The notes below the pieces were generated by a model. The model was not told the origin of the DNA. It searched no databases and saw nothing but the letters and a program-made list of their open reading frames with translations. From assembly GCF_023168145.1 (NCBI RefSeq), contig NZ_BQYK01000003.1, forward strand, positions 1 to 51,351: a stretch of 51,351 nucleotides of DNA, read 5' to 3'. The position numbers were made by a program, and so were the translations under genes. Origin of the DNA: Sporosarcina sp. NCCP-2222. Its GTDB lineage: Bacteria > Bacillota > Bacilli > Bacillales_A > Planococcaceae. Of this stretch, positions 24,512-32,096 are shown piece by piece (position 1 is the stretch's first letter; each line of letters begins with the position of its first letter).

Positions 24512-26419
24512 TCTAACAGCCAATTCAACTTGAACTGGCAAAACTTTACTGATTTCCTCCAGCAGCAGCTTTTCTTCTTTCTCCATAAAGACATGAACGG
24601 TACCATAGTCTTCTGAAGTTCGAATTAAACGGCCGGCACCTTGCCGCAAGCGCAGCAGCATGAAAGGCAGGTCGACCTCTTTGAAAGGATCTTCCGCATG
24701 CTGCCTTCTCGCATCAAACAACGGATCAGATGGAGGGAAAGGCAAATCATAAATAATGACACGTGTTAACGCATCGCCAGGTATATCAAGACCTTCCCAA
24801 AGATGATAAGAACAGAGGACACGGGCCCGTTTTTGCTGGAAGTCCTGGACCATAGCCGACAGTTCCCGATCTCCTTCAAACGCAATCGATTCCCTAAAGG
24901 ATGCTGTAAGCTGATCCCTAAACTGCATCATGGATTGTTCAGACTTGAATAATATGAGGGTTTGCTCCTCATCATCGAGTAGCTTCATGGCTGTTTCCGC
25001 TTTGTCCTCGGCAGACAATTCCGTGGCCACAATTTTCATTGATTCCTCATAATCAAATGGAGATTCTACAGAGAATGATAGAAAATCCTCGATCCCTAAG
25101 CTATCCAATAAATACGTAAAGTCCTGGCCGACCGATAAGGTTGCCGAGGAGAAGACCATTGGCATCGGTGAGCTGAATAGATTCTCTCTCAAGATATCAG
25201 TAACAAGCCGCGGCATGATGACAAGCGTGGGTTCGCCATTTCGTTCTTCCATCCAATCTACCGCGTCGCTTTCTTCAAGGAAAATGCCCATTGAGTACAT
25301 GTATTGCTCCAAATACTCTTCTACCATTTTAAGGTCATACTCTGGGATGATATACAATTCCCCTTCAAAAACGAATTCCTCCAGCAAGCTGTTGGAAATG
25401 GCAATCGCCTCTTTGCCGGATTGCAGCAAACGATTCGATTTGGTAATCTTCTTTCGCTCGCTTTCAGAAGATGCGTGCTGTTCCAAAAGGTGAAAGAACT
25501 CTTCATGGGTGGAAAAGAGCCTCTCCATTAACTGAAGCGTCTCCTCTCGGATGCCATCGACCATTATCCTCTCCAGCAAGGAAAGCAGCGTACTTTTTTG
25601 TACTTCGTATGTGAGTGCCCGCTGTGCAGAATATTCCAATAGATGGCCCTCATCAAACACAACCATAGAGAATTCAGGGAGCAATGGCAGCTGGCCTTGG
25701 CGCTTTCGGGACTCTTTCGTCCAAATATGCTCCATGAAAAAGTCATGCGAACAAATGATTAAATCTGTTGCTTCCCGGTAATGATTCCGATGGATGATCT
25801 GTCCGCAGCGATTCCGCATATCACACGCTTCGCATTGCTGGGTCGGATGGAAATTAATCGTGCTCCATTGCGCATCATCCAGTTCCGGGAATGAAGAACG
25901 TTCACCATACGGATGAACCGATTGCAAGGAGGCATTGCCTCTGACAAATGCAGGCAAGCTCTCATCCACTTCGTCCGGATAATCTTCGAGGGATGTATTC
26001 ACAGTTTCATCCAATCGTTTCAAACATAAATATTGATCACGGGCTTTGGCGAGCCTTACGTCAATTTCCACCTGAAGGGCATCGCTGATTTTGCGTATAT
26101 CCCCTTCTTCTTTGACGAGCTGGTCGATCAATGTTTCATCTGCACAGGAAATAAGTGCCGGCTTTCCTGTATATCGTGCGTAGGCAAGAGCCGGCAGCAA
26201 ATAGGCGATTGTCTTTCCTGTTCCGACGCCCGCTTCAGCAAGAAGCACTTTTTTCGCTTTTAATGCCTGCTCGATTTGAAAAGCCATGAAAATTTGCTCG
26301 TCCCGGCATTCAAACCCTTTTTCCGTCAATTCATCATACAGGACGTCACCCATCCAGTCATTCAGTGATTCATAAAAAGATTTATCTTTTGTTAATGAAA
26401 ACGGTATTTTCCGGTTCAT
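24509..26419 (-). CDS. ypvA: XPD/DinG-type ATP-dependent DNA helicase (YpvA)
   Basis: The 636-aa helicase starts at ATG 26419 behind AAAGGGGAA; the frame to 26476 lacks a site. It has Walker A AEAGVGTGKT near 61 and a DEGH Walker B near 256. Four Cys (C near 131 in YLCLKR, then CEACDMRNRC near 194-200) should hold the 4Fe-4S cluster of XPD-like helicases. There is no N-terminal exonuclease, unlike the DinG at 43700. It is 3' of ypsC, as in B. subtilis. The likely role is unwinding of DNA in repair. Confidence 0.9.
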   Translation of the reverse strand: MNRKIPFSLTKDKSFYESLNDWMGDVLYDELTEKGFECRDEQIFMAFQIEQALKAKKVLLAEAGVGTGKTIAYLLPALAYARYTGKPALISCADETLIDQLVKEEGDIRKISDALQVEIDVRLAKARDQYLCLKRLDETVNTSLEDYPDEVDESLPAFVRGNASLQSVHPYGERSSFPELDDAQWSTINFHPTQQCEACDMRNRCGQIIHRNHYREATDLIICSHDFFMEHIWTKESRKRQGQLPLLPEFSMVVFDEGHLLEYSAQRALTYEVQKSTLLSLLERIMVDGIREETLQLMERLFSTHEEFFHLLEQHASSESERKKITKSNRLLQSGKEAIAISNSLLEEFVFEGELYIIPEYDLKMVEEYLEQYMYSMGIFLEESDAVDWMEERNGEPTLVIMPRLVTDILRENLFSSPMPMVFSSATLSVGQDFTYLLDSLGIEDFLSFSVESPFDYEESMKIVATELSAEDKAETAMKLLDDEEQTLILFKSEQSMMQFRDQLTASFRESIAFEGDRELSAMVQDFQQKRARVLCSYHLWEGLDIPGDALTRVIIYDLPFPPSDPLFDARRQHAEDPFKEVDLPFMLLRLRQGAGRLIRTSEDYGTVHVFMEKEEKLLLEEISKVLPVQVELAVR

Positions 26420-26482
26420 TCGATTTCCCCTTTCCGTGTACAAGGAAAAGGAAGAGGCACGGCCCCTTCCAGACATGTTTCA

Positions 26483-27610
26483 TTATTTGCGCTGACCCCA
26501 AAATTGATAGAAATCAGTACGGATGAATCCGTTAAACAGTTTCCGTTTTTTCGTCGCCTTTTTGCCATACATCTCCTCGAAGTTTTCAAGTGAAGATAGC
26601 ATATAGACCGACCAGGACGGATACCGTTCCATTATATGACCGACAACGCGAGCCAATTCTTCCGCTTCCTCAATTTCGCCAAGACGTTCTCCATATGGAG
26701 GGTTCCCCACAAGAACACCATTCAGTCCTTCAACTTCCAAGTCTTTCACGTCACGGTGTTTCCATTCAATAATGTCCATAAATCCGGCTTCCATAGCATT
26801 TTGTTTTGCGATTTTCACCATTTTCGGATCGATGTCCGAACCAGTAATTGATAAAGGCTGGTCATACTTGGCCAAGTCTTCGGCTTCTTCCCGAATGCGG
26901 TCCCAAATGGCTGAATCAATCCATGGCCATAGCTCACTGCTGAATTCCCGGTTATATCCTGGAGCGATCTGCTGTCCAATCATCGCAGCTTCAATAGCAA
27001 TCGTTCCAGAACCACAAAACGGATCAACAAACGGACGATCTGGATTCCAGCGTGTCAGTTTAACGAGCGCAGCGGCCATCGTTTCCTTCAGTGGAGCTTC
27101 CCCTTGACCTACACGATAGCCCCTTTTATGAAGACCGGTTCCACTCGAGTCGATAGTGATCGTCACCTTATCTTTTAAAATGGAAACTTCCAATTTGAAA
27201 AGCGGTCCGGATTCATCAAGAAAACCGATTCGCTTGTAAGCCGTTTTCAACCGTTCCACCACTGCTTTTTTCACAATAGCTTGACAGTCAGGCACACTAT
27301 ACAGCGTCGATTTTACTGATTTCCCGGCAACCGGAAACGCAGCATCCACCGGTAGGAACTGTTCCCACGCAATTGACTTCGTCTTCTCAAAAAGCTCGTC
27401 AAATGTAGTAGCTGTAAACTCTCCGGCAATGACACGGACGCGGTCCGCGACACGAAGCCACATATTGGTCTTGGCGATCGCTGTCGCGTCACCCGTAAAA
27501 TAAACTTTTCCATTTTCAGTTTTCGTATCATATCCCAATGCCTTCACTTCATCCGCAACAATCGATTCAAGTCCCATTGCAGAAGTGGCGACAAGATTAT
27601 ATAGGCTCAT
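26483..27610 (-). CDS. ypsC: THUMP-domain rRNA guanine-N2 methyltransferase (YpsC, RlmL-type)
   Basis: The 375-aa protein has an N-terminal THUMP RNA-binding domain (about 45-155), then a Rossmann methyltransferase with FVDPFCGSGTIAIEAA for S-adenosylmethionine and the catalytic NPPYGERLGE near 300, the hallmark of N2-guanine methylation. The family member RlmL modifies G2445 of 23S rRNA. Here there is no fused RlmK part. GGAG lies 10 nt before the ATG. It follows rnpB, as in B. subtilis. Confidence 0.92.
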   Translation of the reverse strand: MSLYNLVATSAMGLESIVADEVKALGYDTKTENGKVYFTGDATAIAKTNMWLRVADRVRVIAGEFTATTFDELFEKTKSIAWEQFLPVDAAFPVAGKSVKSTLYSVPDCQAIVKKAVVERLKTAYKRIGFLDESGPLFKLEVSILKDKVTITIDSSGTGLHKRGYRVGQGEAPLKETMAAALVKLTRWNPDRPFVDPFCGSGTIAIEAAMIGQQIAPGYNREFSSELWPWIDSAIWDRIREEAEDLAKYDQPLSITGSDIDPKMVKIAKQNAMEAGFMDIIEWKHRDVKDLEVEGLNGVLVGNPPYGERLGEIEEAEELARVVGHIMERYPSWSVYMLSSLENFEEMYGKKATKKRKLFNGFIRTDFYQFWGQRK

Positions 27611-27782
27611 TCATGTTCAGCTCCATTCCCGACGCAAGAGCGTCTTCGTCATTATTATACACGTTACGGCAAATATCTATTATAGCATGTCCGTGAATAT
27701 GTATTGCCAACGATTTCATCCACCTGAATAAAAAACCTATTCTTTACAAATGAACGGTGGCGCATGATTGAAACAGTTCATG

Positions 27783-27817
27783 AAAAATGAAAATGCCCTC
27801 CAATACAGGAGGGCATT
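27783..27817 (-). terminator. Terminator of rnpB
   Basis: ATGCCCTCC and GGAGGGCAT form a perfect 9-bp stem with a 6-nt loop, followed on the minus strand by TTTCATTTTT. Confidence 0.9.
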
Positions 27818-27831
27818 GAGTATACAACTAA

Positions 27832-28236
27832 TCCCATAGAATATCCGATAAGCCATGTTTTGTTCCCGTGTACTCAAACGGCTCTCGCCTCGTACTTAGG
27901 GTGGTAATCATCTATCTACAGACCTGGTCTGTCCCTTCGTCCGTTCATTTCCTTCCGAAGAGCGCCCCTACCATAATTTGGGTTTCTCACTCGCGGGGTT
28001 TACCTCGTTCCACCCGGCATGTTTCCAAGCCGGCTACGTCACTGTGGCACTTTTCAGGGAATGTCATCCATATTCCCAAAGGGAACGTAGGATTTCTTCC
28101 CGCCGTCAGCGTAAAAACGCTGCCCCGGCTTATTTTTTCGCCGAGCACGAACACTACGGTCATCTCAGAACCGTGCGAGCATGGACTTTCCTCTACAACA
28201 GAAGTTGCAGCGATTACCTGAATTCTTCATATGGTA
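27832..28236 (-). ncRNA. rnpB: RNase P RNA, Bacillus type (B)
   Basis: Read on the minus strand the gene contains the universal RNase P signatures. Near the 5' end are GGTAATCGCTGCAAC and AGAGGAAAGTCCATGCTCG followed by CACGGTTCTGAGATG. At the 3' side are AGACCAGGTCTGTAGATAGAT, ACGAGGCGAGAGCCGTTTGA and GGGAACAAAACATGGCTTA. CCATA at the 5' end pairs with TATGG at the 3' end to close helix P1. Length is about 405 nt; ends are good to a few bases. The location between gpsB and ypsC is as in B. subtilis. It is the catalytic RNA that trims tRNA 5' ends. Confidence 0.97.
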
Positions 28237-28241
28237 TCGTT

Positions 28242-28270
28242 AGTATACTTCATTTTTCATTATTTTTCAA
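28242..28270 (-). promoter_or_regulatory. Sigma-A promoter of rnpB
   Basis: TTGAAA (28265-28270), exactly 17 bp, then TATACT (28242-28247), about 7 bp before the predicted 5' end of the RNA. Confidence 0.88.
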
Positions 28271-28285
28271 TGTCATTGTCTGGCA

Positions 28286-28582
28286 TTACTCATGATCGTA
28301 TAATTTGCTGCCAAAAACATGCTTTTCCAAATTGGAAATCCGCTTGAGGATATCGAAATTTGTCGTACCTGTGTTTTGTGTGGCAGGCCGTTTTTGCTGC
28401 GATGCCAGTTCCTCTTTTAATCTTTCATTCTCCACACGCAATTCGGAAATCGTTTTCTTGAATGCTTCATAGTCTTGTATGACTTGATCCAGGAACAGAT
28501 CGACCTCTTCCTGATTATAACCACGTATTCCTGTTTTGAATTCTTTTTCAAGAATCTTTTTGGAATCCAATTTTATTTCCAT
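28286..28582 (-). CDS. gpsB: Cell-cycle and division regulator GpsB
   Basis: The 98-aa DivIVA-like protein starts at ATG 28582 behind GGAAGGG. This start gives the same length and N-terminus style as B. subtilis GpsB; a frame to 28600 has no site. The core [23 protein letters not shown] forms the N-terminal membrane and PBP-binding domain. A coiled coil follows, and the C-terminus [22 protein letters not shown] is the conserved hexamerisation tail. GpsB shuttles class A PBPs (compare ponA at 35576) between septum and side wall. Confidence 0.96.
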   Translation of the reverse strand: MEIKLDSKKILEKEFKTGIRGYNQEEVDLFLDQVIQDYEAFKKTISELRVENERLKEELASQQKRPATQNTGTTNFDILKRISNLEKHVFGSKLYDHE

Positions 28583-28681
28583 GCGACGACGCCCTTCCAT
28601 TCATGATTACGTACGGACATTATAGCATAATTTGTACATCCATGTCCTAAGAAGAAGTAATGGTTGTCCGTATATTGTCGG

Positions 28682-29947
28682 TTACTGCGCTTGCCCGGGA
28701 AATATTTTCCCGAGCAATCTTATTTCCCTTTTCCCAAAGTCCTCTTTCATGCGTTCACGAAAGCGCCTGCTGAGCTCTGGATCCTTATTTAACAATAGCT
28801 GAGCCCGTTCTGTACTGGCCAGTGCTCTCTCAAAATCTCGCATTCGATGTTCAAATAATTTCGCCATTTCGCCGAGTGCAATAATTCGCTCCCGTCCCCG
28901 CAAATGTTCCGCAGCGACTTCAAATGCTTTCGCTGCATCTTCAAAATGGCCATCCCTTTTGAGTGCAAAGCCGAAGTGGTAGTGGGCTAGCGGATGGAGC
29001 AGTCCATGCTCTGCGACTACCCTCTCAAGAAAATCCCGGCTTCTGCCGAACGACTTCAAGTCTGCATACCATTTCCCAATATTTGTTGCGGAAATAGCGC
29101 TCTCGGAAAGTGTCTCTTGAAGCAACAGATCGGTCGAGCGGATATACAGCGTGACGAGCGAGAGAATATCCCATTCATTATGGGCAAGTATTTTCATTAA
29201 CAACTCGGCATTGCCGCTTTTCACTGCATCCTGATAAATGATCGGCGCCATATGTCCCGGAATGTCCCCTTTCCGGTAAAAACCGAGCTGCGACTGCTCA
29301 ATCGCTGTCAGCTTAAAGGAATCCAGCTCATCTTTCCAAATTCGTCTTGAGCCGTGTAAAAGATCGATGGCATCATGCTTAACAAGTGGTGGAAGATGCG
29401 AGCGGTTCATCGTCCATCTCGTCTCGACTTGAGGCATATCAAAGCTCTTCCCGTTATACATAACGAGTGAAAGCTTTCTGTCCCACAGACCGGAAGCGTA
29501 AAGGAAGGCCGCTTCATGATCCGGTCCGGGCAGCACGTACTGCGTTAAGCGGAACCCGTCCCCCGCCTCCTCCATGAAGCCGAGAAGGAAAATGAGCGTT
29601 CCGGCTCCTTTCAACCCGGTCGTTTCCGTATCAAAAAAGACTATCGGTTTCGAAGGGTCAGGACAAAGCGGATGATTTGCGGTTTCTGTACCCCATTGCG
29701 CCATCGTCTGCCTCAAATCAGACAGCTTGTAACTGCCATGCAAATGATGCGCTCCATATGTGACGACACGTTTATAGACGATTCCAAAGTCATTTTGTTC
29801 TTTTTCAAGTCCTGCTGACAGCCATTGATTTTCATATGCAGGGGCTGGAGGCACGATCCGCTTTGACTGAACGGGTGCTTCCTCCTTAACCACGCCATTC
29901 TTTTTCAACAGCTTCTTCATCTGCATCAACTTTTGTTCGTATGACAT
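28682..29947 (-). CDS. mrfB: DEDD exonuclease with TPR domain, mitomycin repair factor MrfB (YprB)
   Basis: The 421-aa protein has an RNase H-like exonuclease domain with FFDTETTGLKG near residues 100-110 (first metal-binding Asp and Glu), later Asp residues in VMYNGKSFDMPQ, and NEWDILSLVTLY. A C-terminal TPR region follows (about 300-400, YHFGFALKRDGHFEDAAKAFEVA). In B. subtilis MrfB works with the helicase MrfA to repair mitomycin C adducts. Here mrfB has its own promoter and is about 2.1 kb from mrfA instead of adjacent. GGGGGGAG precedes the ATG. Confidence 0.9.
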   Translation of the reverse strand: MSYEQKLMQMKKLLKKNGVVKEEAPVQSKRIVPPAPAYENQWLSAGLEKEQNDFGIVYKRVVTYGAHHLHGSYKLSDLRQTMAQWGTETANHPLCPDPSKPIVFFDTETTGLKGAGTLIFLLGFMEEAGDGFRLTQYVLPGPDHEAAFLYASGLWDRKLSLVMYNGKSFDMPQVETRWTMNRSHLPPLVKHDAIDLLHGSRRIWKDELDSFKLTAIEQSQLGFYRKGDIPGHMAPIIYQDAVKSGNAELLMKILAHNEWDILSLVTLYIRSTDLLLQETLSESAISATNIGKWYADLKSFGRSRDFLERVVAEHGLLHPLAHYHFGFALKRDGHFEDAAKAFEVAAEHLRGRERIIALGEMAKLFEHRMRDFERALASTERAQLLLNKDPELSRRFRERMKEDFGKREIRLLGKIFPGQAQ

Positions 29948-30356
29948 GGAATCTCCCCCCTAACTGCGCCCTCCATCTGAAGATCGGAATCATATGGAAC
30001 TCTATATCGTATGAAAGATTGTAGAATTTTAATAGTACCACCTCAATGAAATGCCCAAATTGCATCGAACATTATTATTCATTATAGAGTAGAGGGATGA
30101 AGGAAACAAATCTATTGAAATGGCAGGTTGATTGTATGGATTCGAAACTGAACTCAGAGGAACAGATTGACTCGTATTAAGTCGGCACTTTCGTGAAGAT
30201 CGTTATGGTGAGAGACTGTTTGGGCTTGATAAGCACTGACGGCTTGGTTAACCAAATGATGTATCTACTTCTTTATTAATGAGTGTGTTTTACTGTGAAG
30301 ATCCAATTAATTTCGTAGTGTATGGTTCTGCTCAATAACTCCCTACCTTATTCAAA
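29948..30356. other. 409-bp gap between amj and mrfB; mrfB promoter and a possible gene relic
   Basis: The part next to mrfB carries its promoter (30018-30046). Further away, on the plus strand, short protein-like fragments appear at about 30136-30235 (MDSKLNSEEQIDSY then, in another frame, RHFREDRYGERLFGLDKH), each closed by stops. They look like remains of a decayed gene, but I cannot name it. No terminator for amj stands out. Confidence 0.4.
30018..30046 (-). promoter_or_regulatory. Sigma-A promoter of mrfB
   Basis: TTGAGG (30041-30046), a 17-bp spacer and TACAAT (30018-30023) lie about 70 bp upstream of the mrfB start, so mrfB can be transcribed independently of mrfA and amj. Confidence 0.65.
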
Positions 30357-31172
30357 CTATATTAGAAACTGCGTAAACCAGGCAATATACTTTGCACCCG
30401 GTATGAATAAGACTTGCGCTAAAAGTGTTCCTGCCAATCTTGAAGTCACCATCATGACGGAGACACTTTTCAAAGTAACATAATCCCCTTTTTTGTTGAT
30501 GACATCATCCGCCAGGATAGAGATCTTTGGGTCAATAAACACGATAAGCAGAATGGTAGCAATCCCATTAATTAAACCCGACGCCATCACAGCAGTTGTT
30601 GCCCGTTCAGGTGCAAGCAATGCTGCATAGAGGGCGGACAATACACCAATTGTATAAATAGCAGTGATCAAGATATTAATGCAAAATAATTGAATAGGTA
30701 TATCTCGCCAACTCATATCTTTTAAATACGCTAACCTAGGGAAATGAAAATGCTTTTTTGCACGTTTGATATACGAAAGTGTAAATCCCTTTTTGAACAA
30801 TGCAGGAATTGAACCTCGTTCTTCAGCTAAATGAATAATGGCTCTCGAAAAAACAGCAATAAATGTCGGCAATAAAAATATACCAATGATCGTACCAACG
30901 GTGGCAGAACCAATTAGCAGCCGATATTGGCTTTCAACAAATGCCAGGGCATTTTCCTTTGGTGCATTGTCAATCAAGCTGCCTGTAAAGGGTTGCTGCA
31001 TCATATTTGCCAACCTTGAAACCATAATCATCACATTGAATAAGGAAAGTGCAGATGCCAACAGCTTTACCCTTGCTCCCGATAAACGGACGGAATACGC
31101 TAAGGTTTCAATCGAATGAATGAGTAAGATAAATATTGCAATAACAAGTAACTGTGATGTTATAAATTCCAA
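30357..31172 (-). CDS. amj: Alternate lipid II flippase Amj
   Basis: The 271-aa protein has about six or seven membrane helices and matches Amj (YdaH, DUF2837) throughout: the opening VIAIFILLIHSIETLAYSVRLSGARVKLLASALSLFN and SRLANMMQQPFTGSLID. Amj can replace MurJ in B. subtilis, flipping lipid II across the membrane for peptidoglycan synthesis. It stands between mrfA and mrfB here, which is not its usual place. The upstream DNA has an ECF-type promoter, in keeping with the sigma-M control known for the B. subtilis gene. Confidence 0.92.
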   Translation of the reverse strand: MEFITSQLLVIAIFILLIHSIETLAYSVRLSGARVKLLASALSLFNVMIMVSRLANMMQQPFTGSLIDNAPKENALAFVESQYRLLIGSATVGTIIGIFLLPTFIAVFSRAIIHLAEERGSIPALFKKGFTLSYIKRAKKHFHFPRLAYLKDMSWRDIPIQLFCINILITAIYTIGVLSALYAALLAPERATTAVMASGLINGIATILLIVFIDPKISILADDVINKKGDYVTLKSVSVMMVTSRLAGTLLAQVLFIPGAKYIAWFTQFLI

Positions 31173-31223
31173 GGACCTGACCTGCTTTCCTATTATTTCT
31201 TTAGATTTACCATTATTGTGTAG

Positions 31224-31248
31224 AACGATTTTGTTTGGAAATTGTTTC
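31224..31248 (-). promoter_or_regulatory. Candidate ECF (sigma-M-like) promoter of amj
   Basis: GAAAC (31244-31248), 16 bp, then CGTT (31224-31227) fits the GAAAC-N16-CGTC pattern of sigma-M, W and X promoters except for the last base. It lies about 50 bp upstream of amj. In B. subtilis amj belongs to the sigma-M regulon, so the match is biologically expected. No convincing sigma-A promoter was seen. Confidence 0.5.
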
Positions 31249-31420
31249 TAAAATCATCTAAAGTCAATTGTCCTTTTATATAAAAAAGGTTTTGAGAGAG
31301 AAACTCCTCTACATCATTCACAAAGAGCTTTTTATGATGTAGTACTGCTATTCCCCCTTACATTGCCTAGCGCTACCTACCATACTAATTCGAACGGGTT
31401 TAAATTTGCTAATTGAATAC

Positions 31421-31464
31421 AAAAAAAGAGGAAATCATGTTCGTTTGGTGAACATAATTTCCTC
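31421..31464 (-). terminator. Terminator downstream of the mrfA transcription unit
   Basis: GAGGAAATTATGTTC (minus strand) pairs with GAACATGATTTCCTC with one mismatch, followed by seven T residues. It separates the mrfA-membrane protein unit from amj. Confidence 0.88.
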
Positions 31465-31484
31465 CTATTAATCTCTCCTGAGAT

Positions 31485-32057
31485 CTAATTATTTTTACTC
31501 AATAAATGAGCATCCAATATCCCTGATAACTTATCTTTTACTGCTTCCGAAGTAACAATACAATTGACTGAAGTAAACTTTGTTTTGATCTCCAGCTCAT
31601 ATCCACCATTCACTTCAGGTACATATCCATAATAACTGTGATCGTTGTCTATCGGCTCGAATTCATAGAATTGAATCCTCTCCCATGGAATAAACCTTCC
31701 CCCACATAACACCCCATTATCCATAATGGCAAACACATTCCAAGTCTGACTATAGTTAATTAGCATAGGAAATAATATGCTGAAATATGTCCATTCGGAA
31801 AAATACCCCAAAATTTTAGCAGTCAAAAGAAATAACAAAATCAGTATAACAATACCATTTAAATAAAATCCTCTTTTTTGATGAGAGATGCTAGGCAACG
31901 CGATGGGTGCCTTCGGCTGTCTTCGAATGGCCGTAACGTCTTCTTTTGTGACAGGAAAAGTGGCTGTTTGGTTCATCTTTATAATTTGCCGAAGATAAAG
32001 GTAAACATACGGAACGAAGAACACCAAAAATAGTACAGTGATTATCCATTGCCTCAA
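31485..32057 (-). CDS. Membrane protein, probably DUF5673-like
   Basis: The 190-aa protein starts at TTG 32057 behind GGGGGA. It has an N-terminal helix (1-22), two further helices (about 67-82 and 88-104) and a soluble C-terminal domain beginning VFAIMDNGVLCGGRFIPWERIQFYEFEP. This resembles the PH-like module of DUF5673 proteins. It follows mrfA by 39 bp and precedes a terminator, so it is probably co-transcribed with mrfA. Function unknown. Confidence 0.72.
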   Translation of the reverse strand: MRQWIITVLFLVFFVPYVYLYLRQIIKMNQTATFPVTKEDVTAIRRQPKAPIALPSISHQKRGFYLNGIVILILLFLLTAKILGYFSEWTYFSILFPMLINYSQTWNVFAIMDNGVLCGGRFIPWERIQFYEFEPIDNDHSYYGYVPEVNGGYELEIKTKFTSVNCIVTSEAVKDKLSGILDAHLLSKNN

Positions 32058-32096
32058 CTAAAAATCCCCCATTCCCTTGTGAGGCTATTCAGTTGC

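Noticed and set aside
27868..28221. 117-aa plus-strand open frame
   Set aside because: It is antisense to RNase P RNA, whose conserved motifs explain this sequence.
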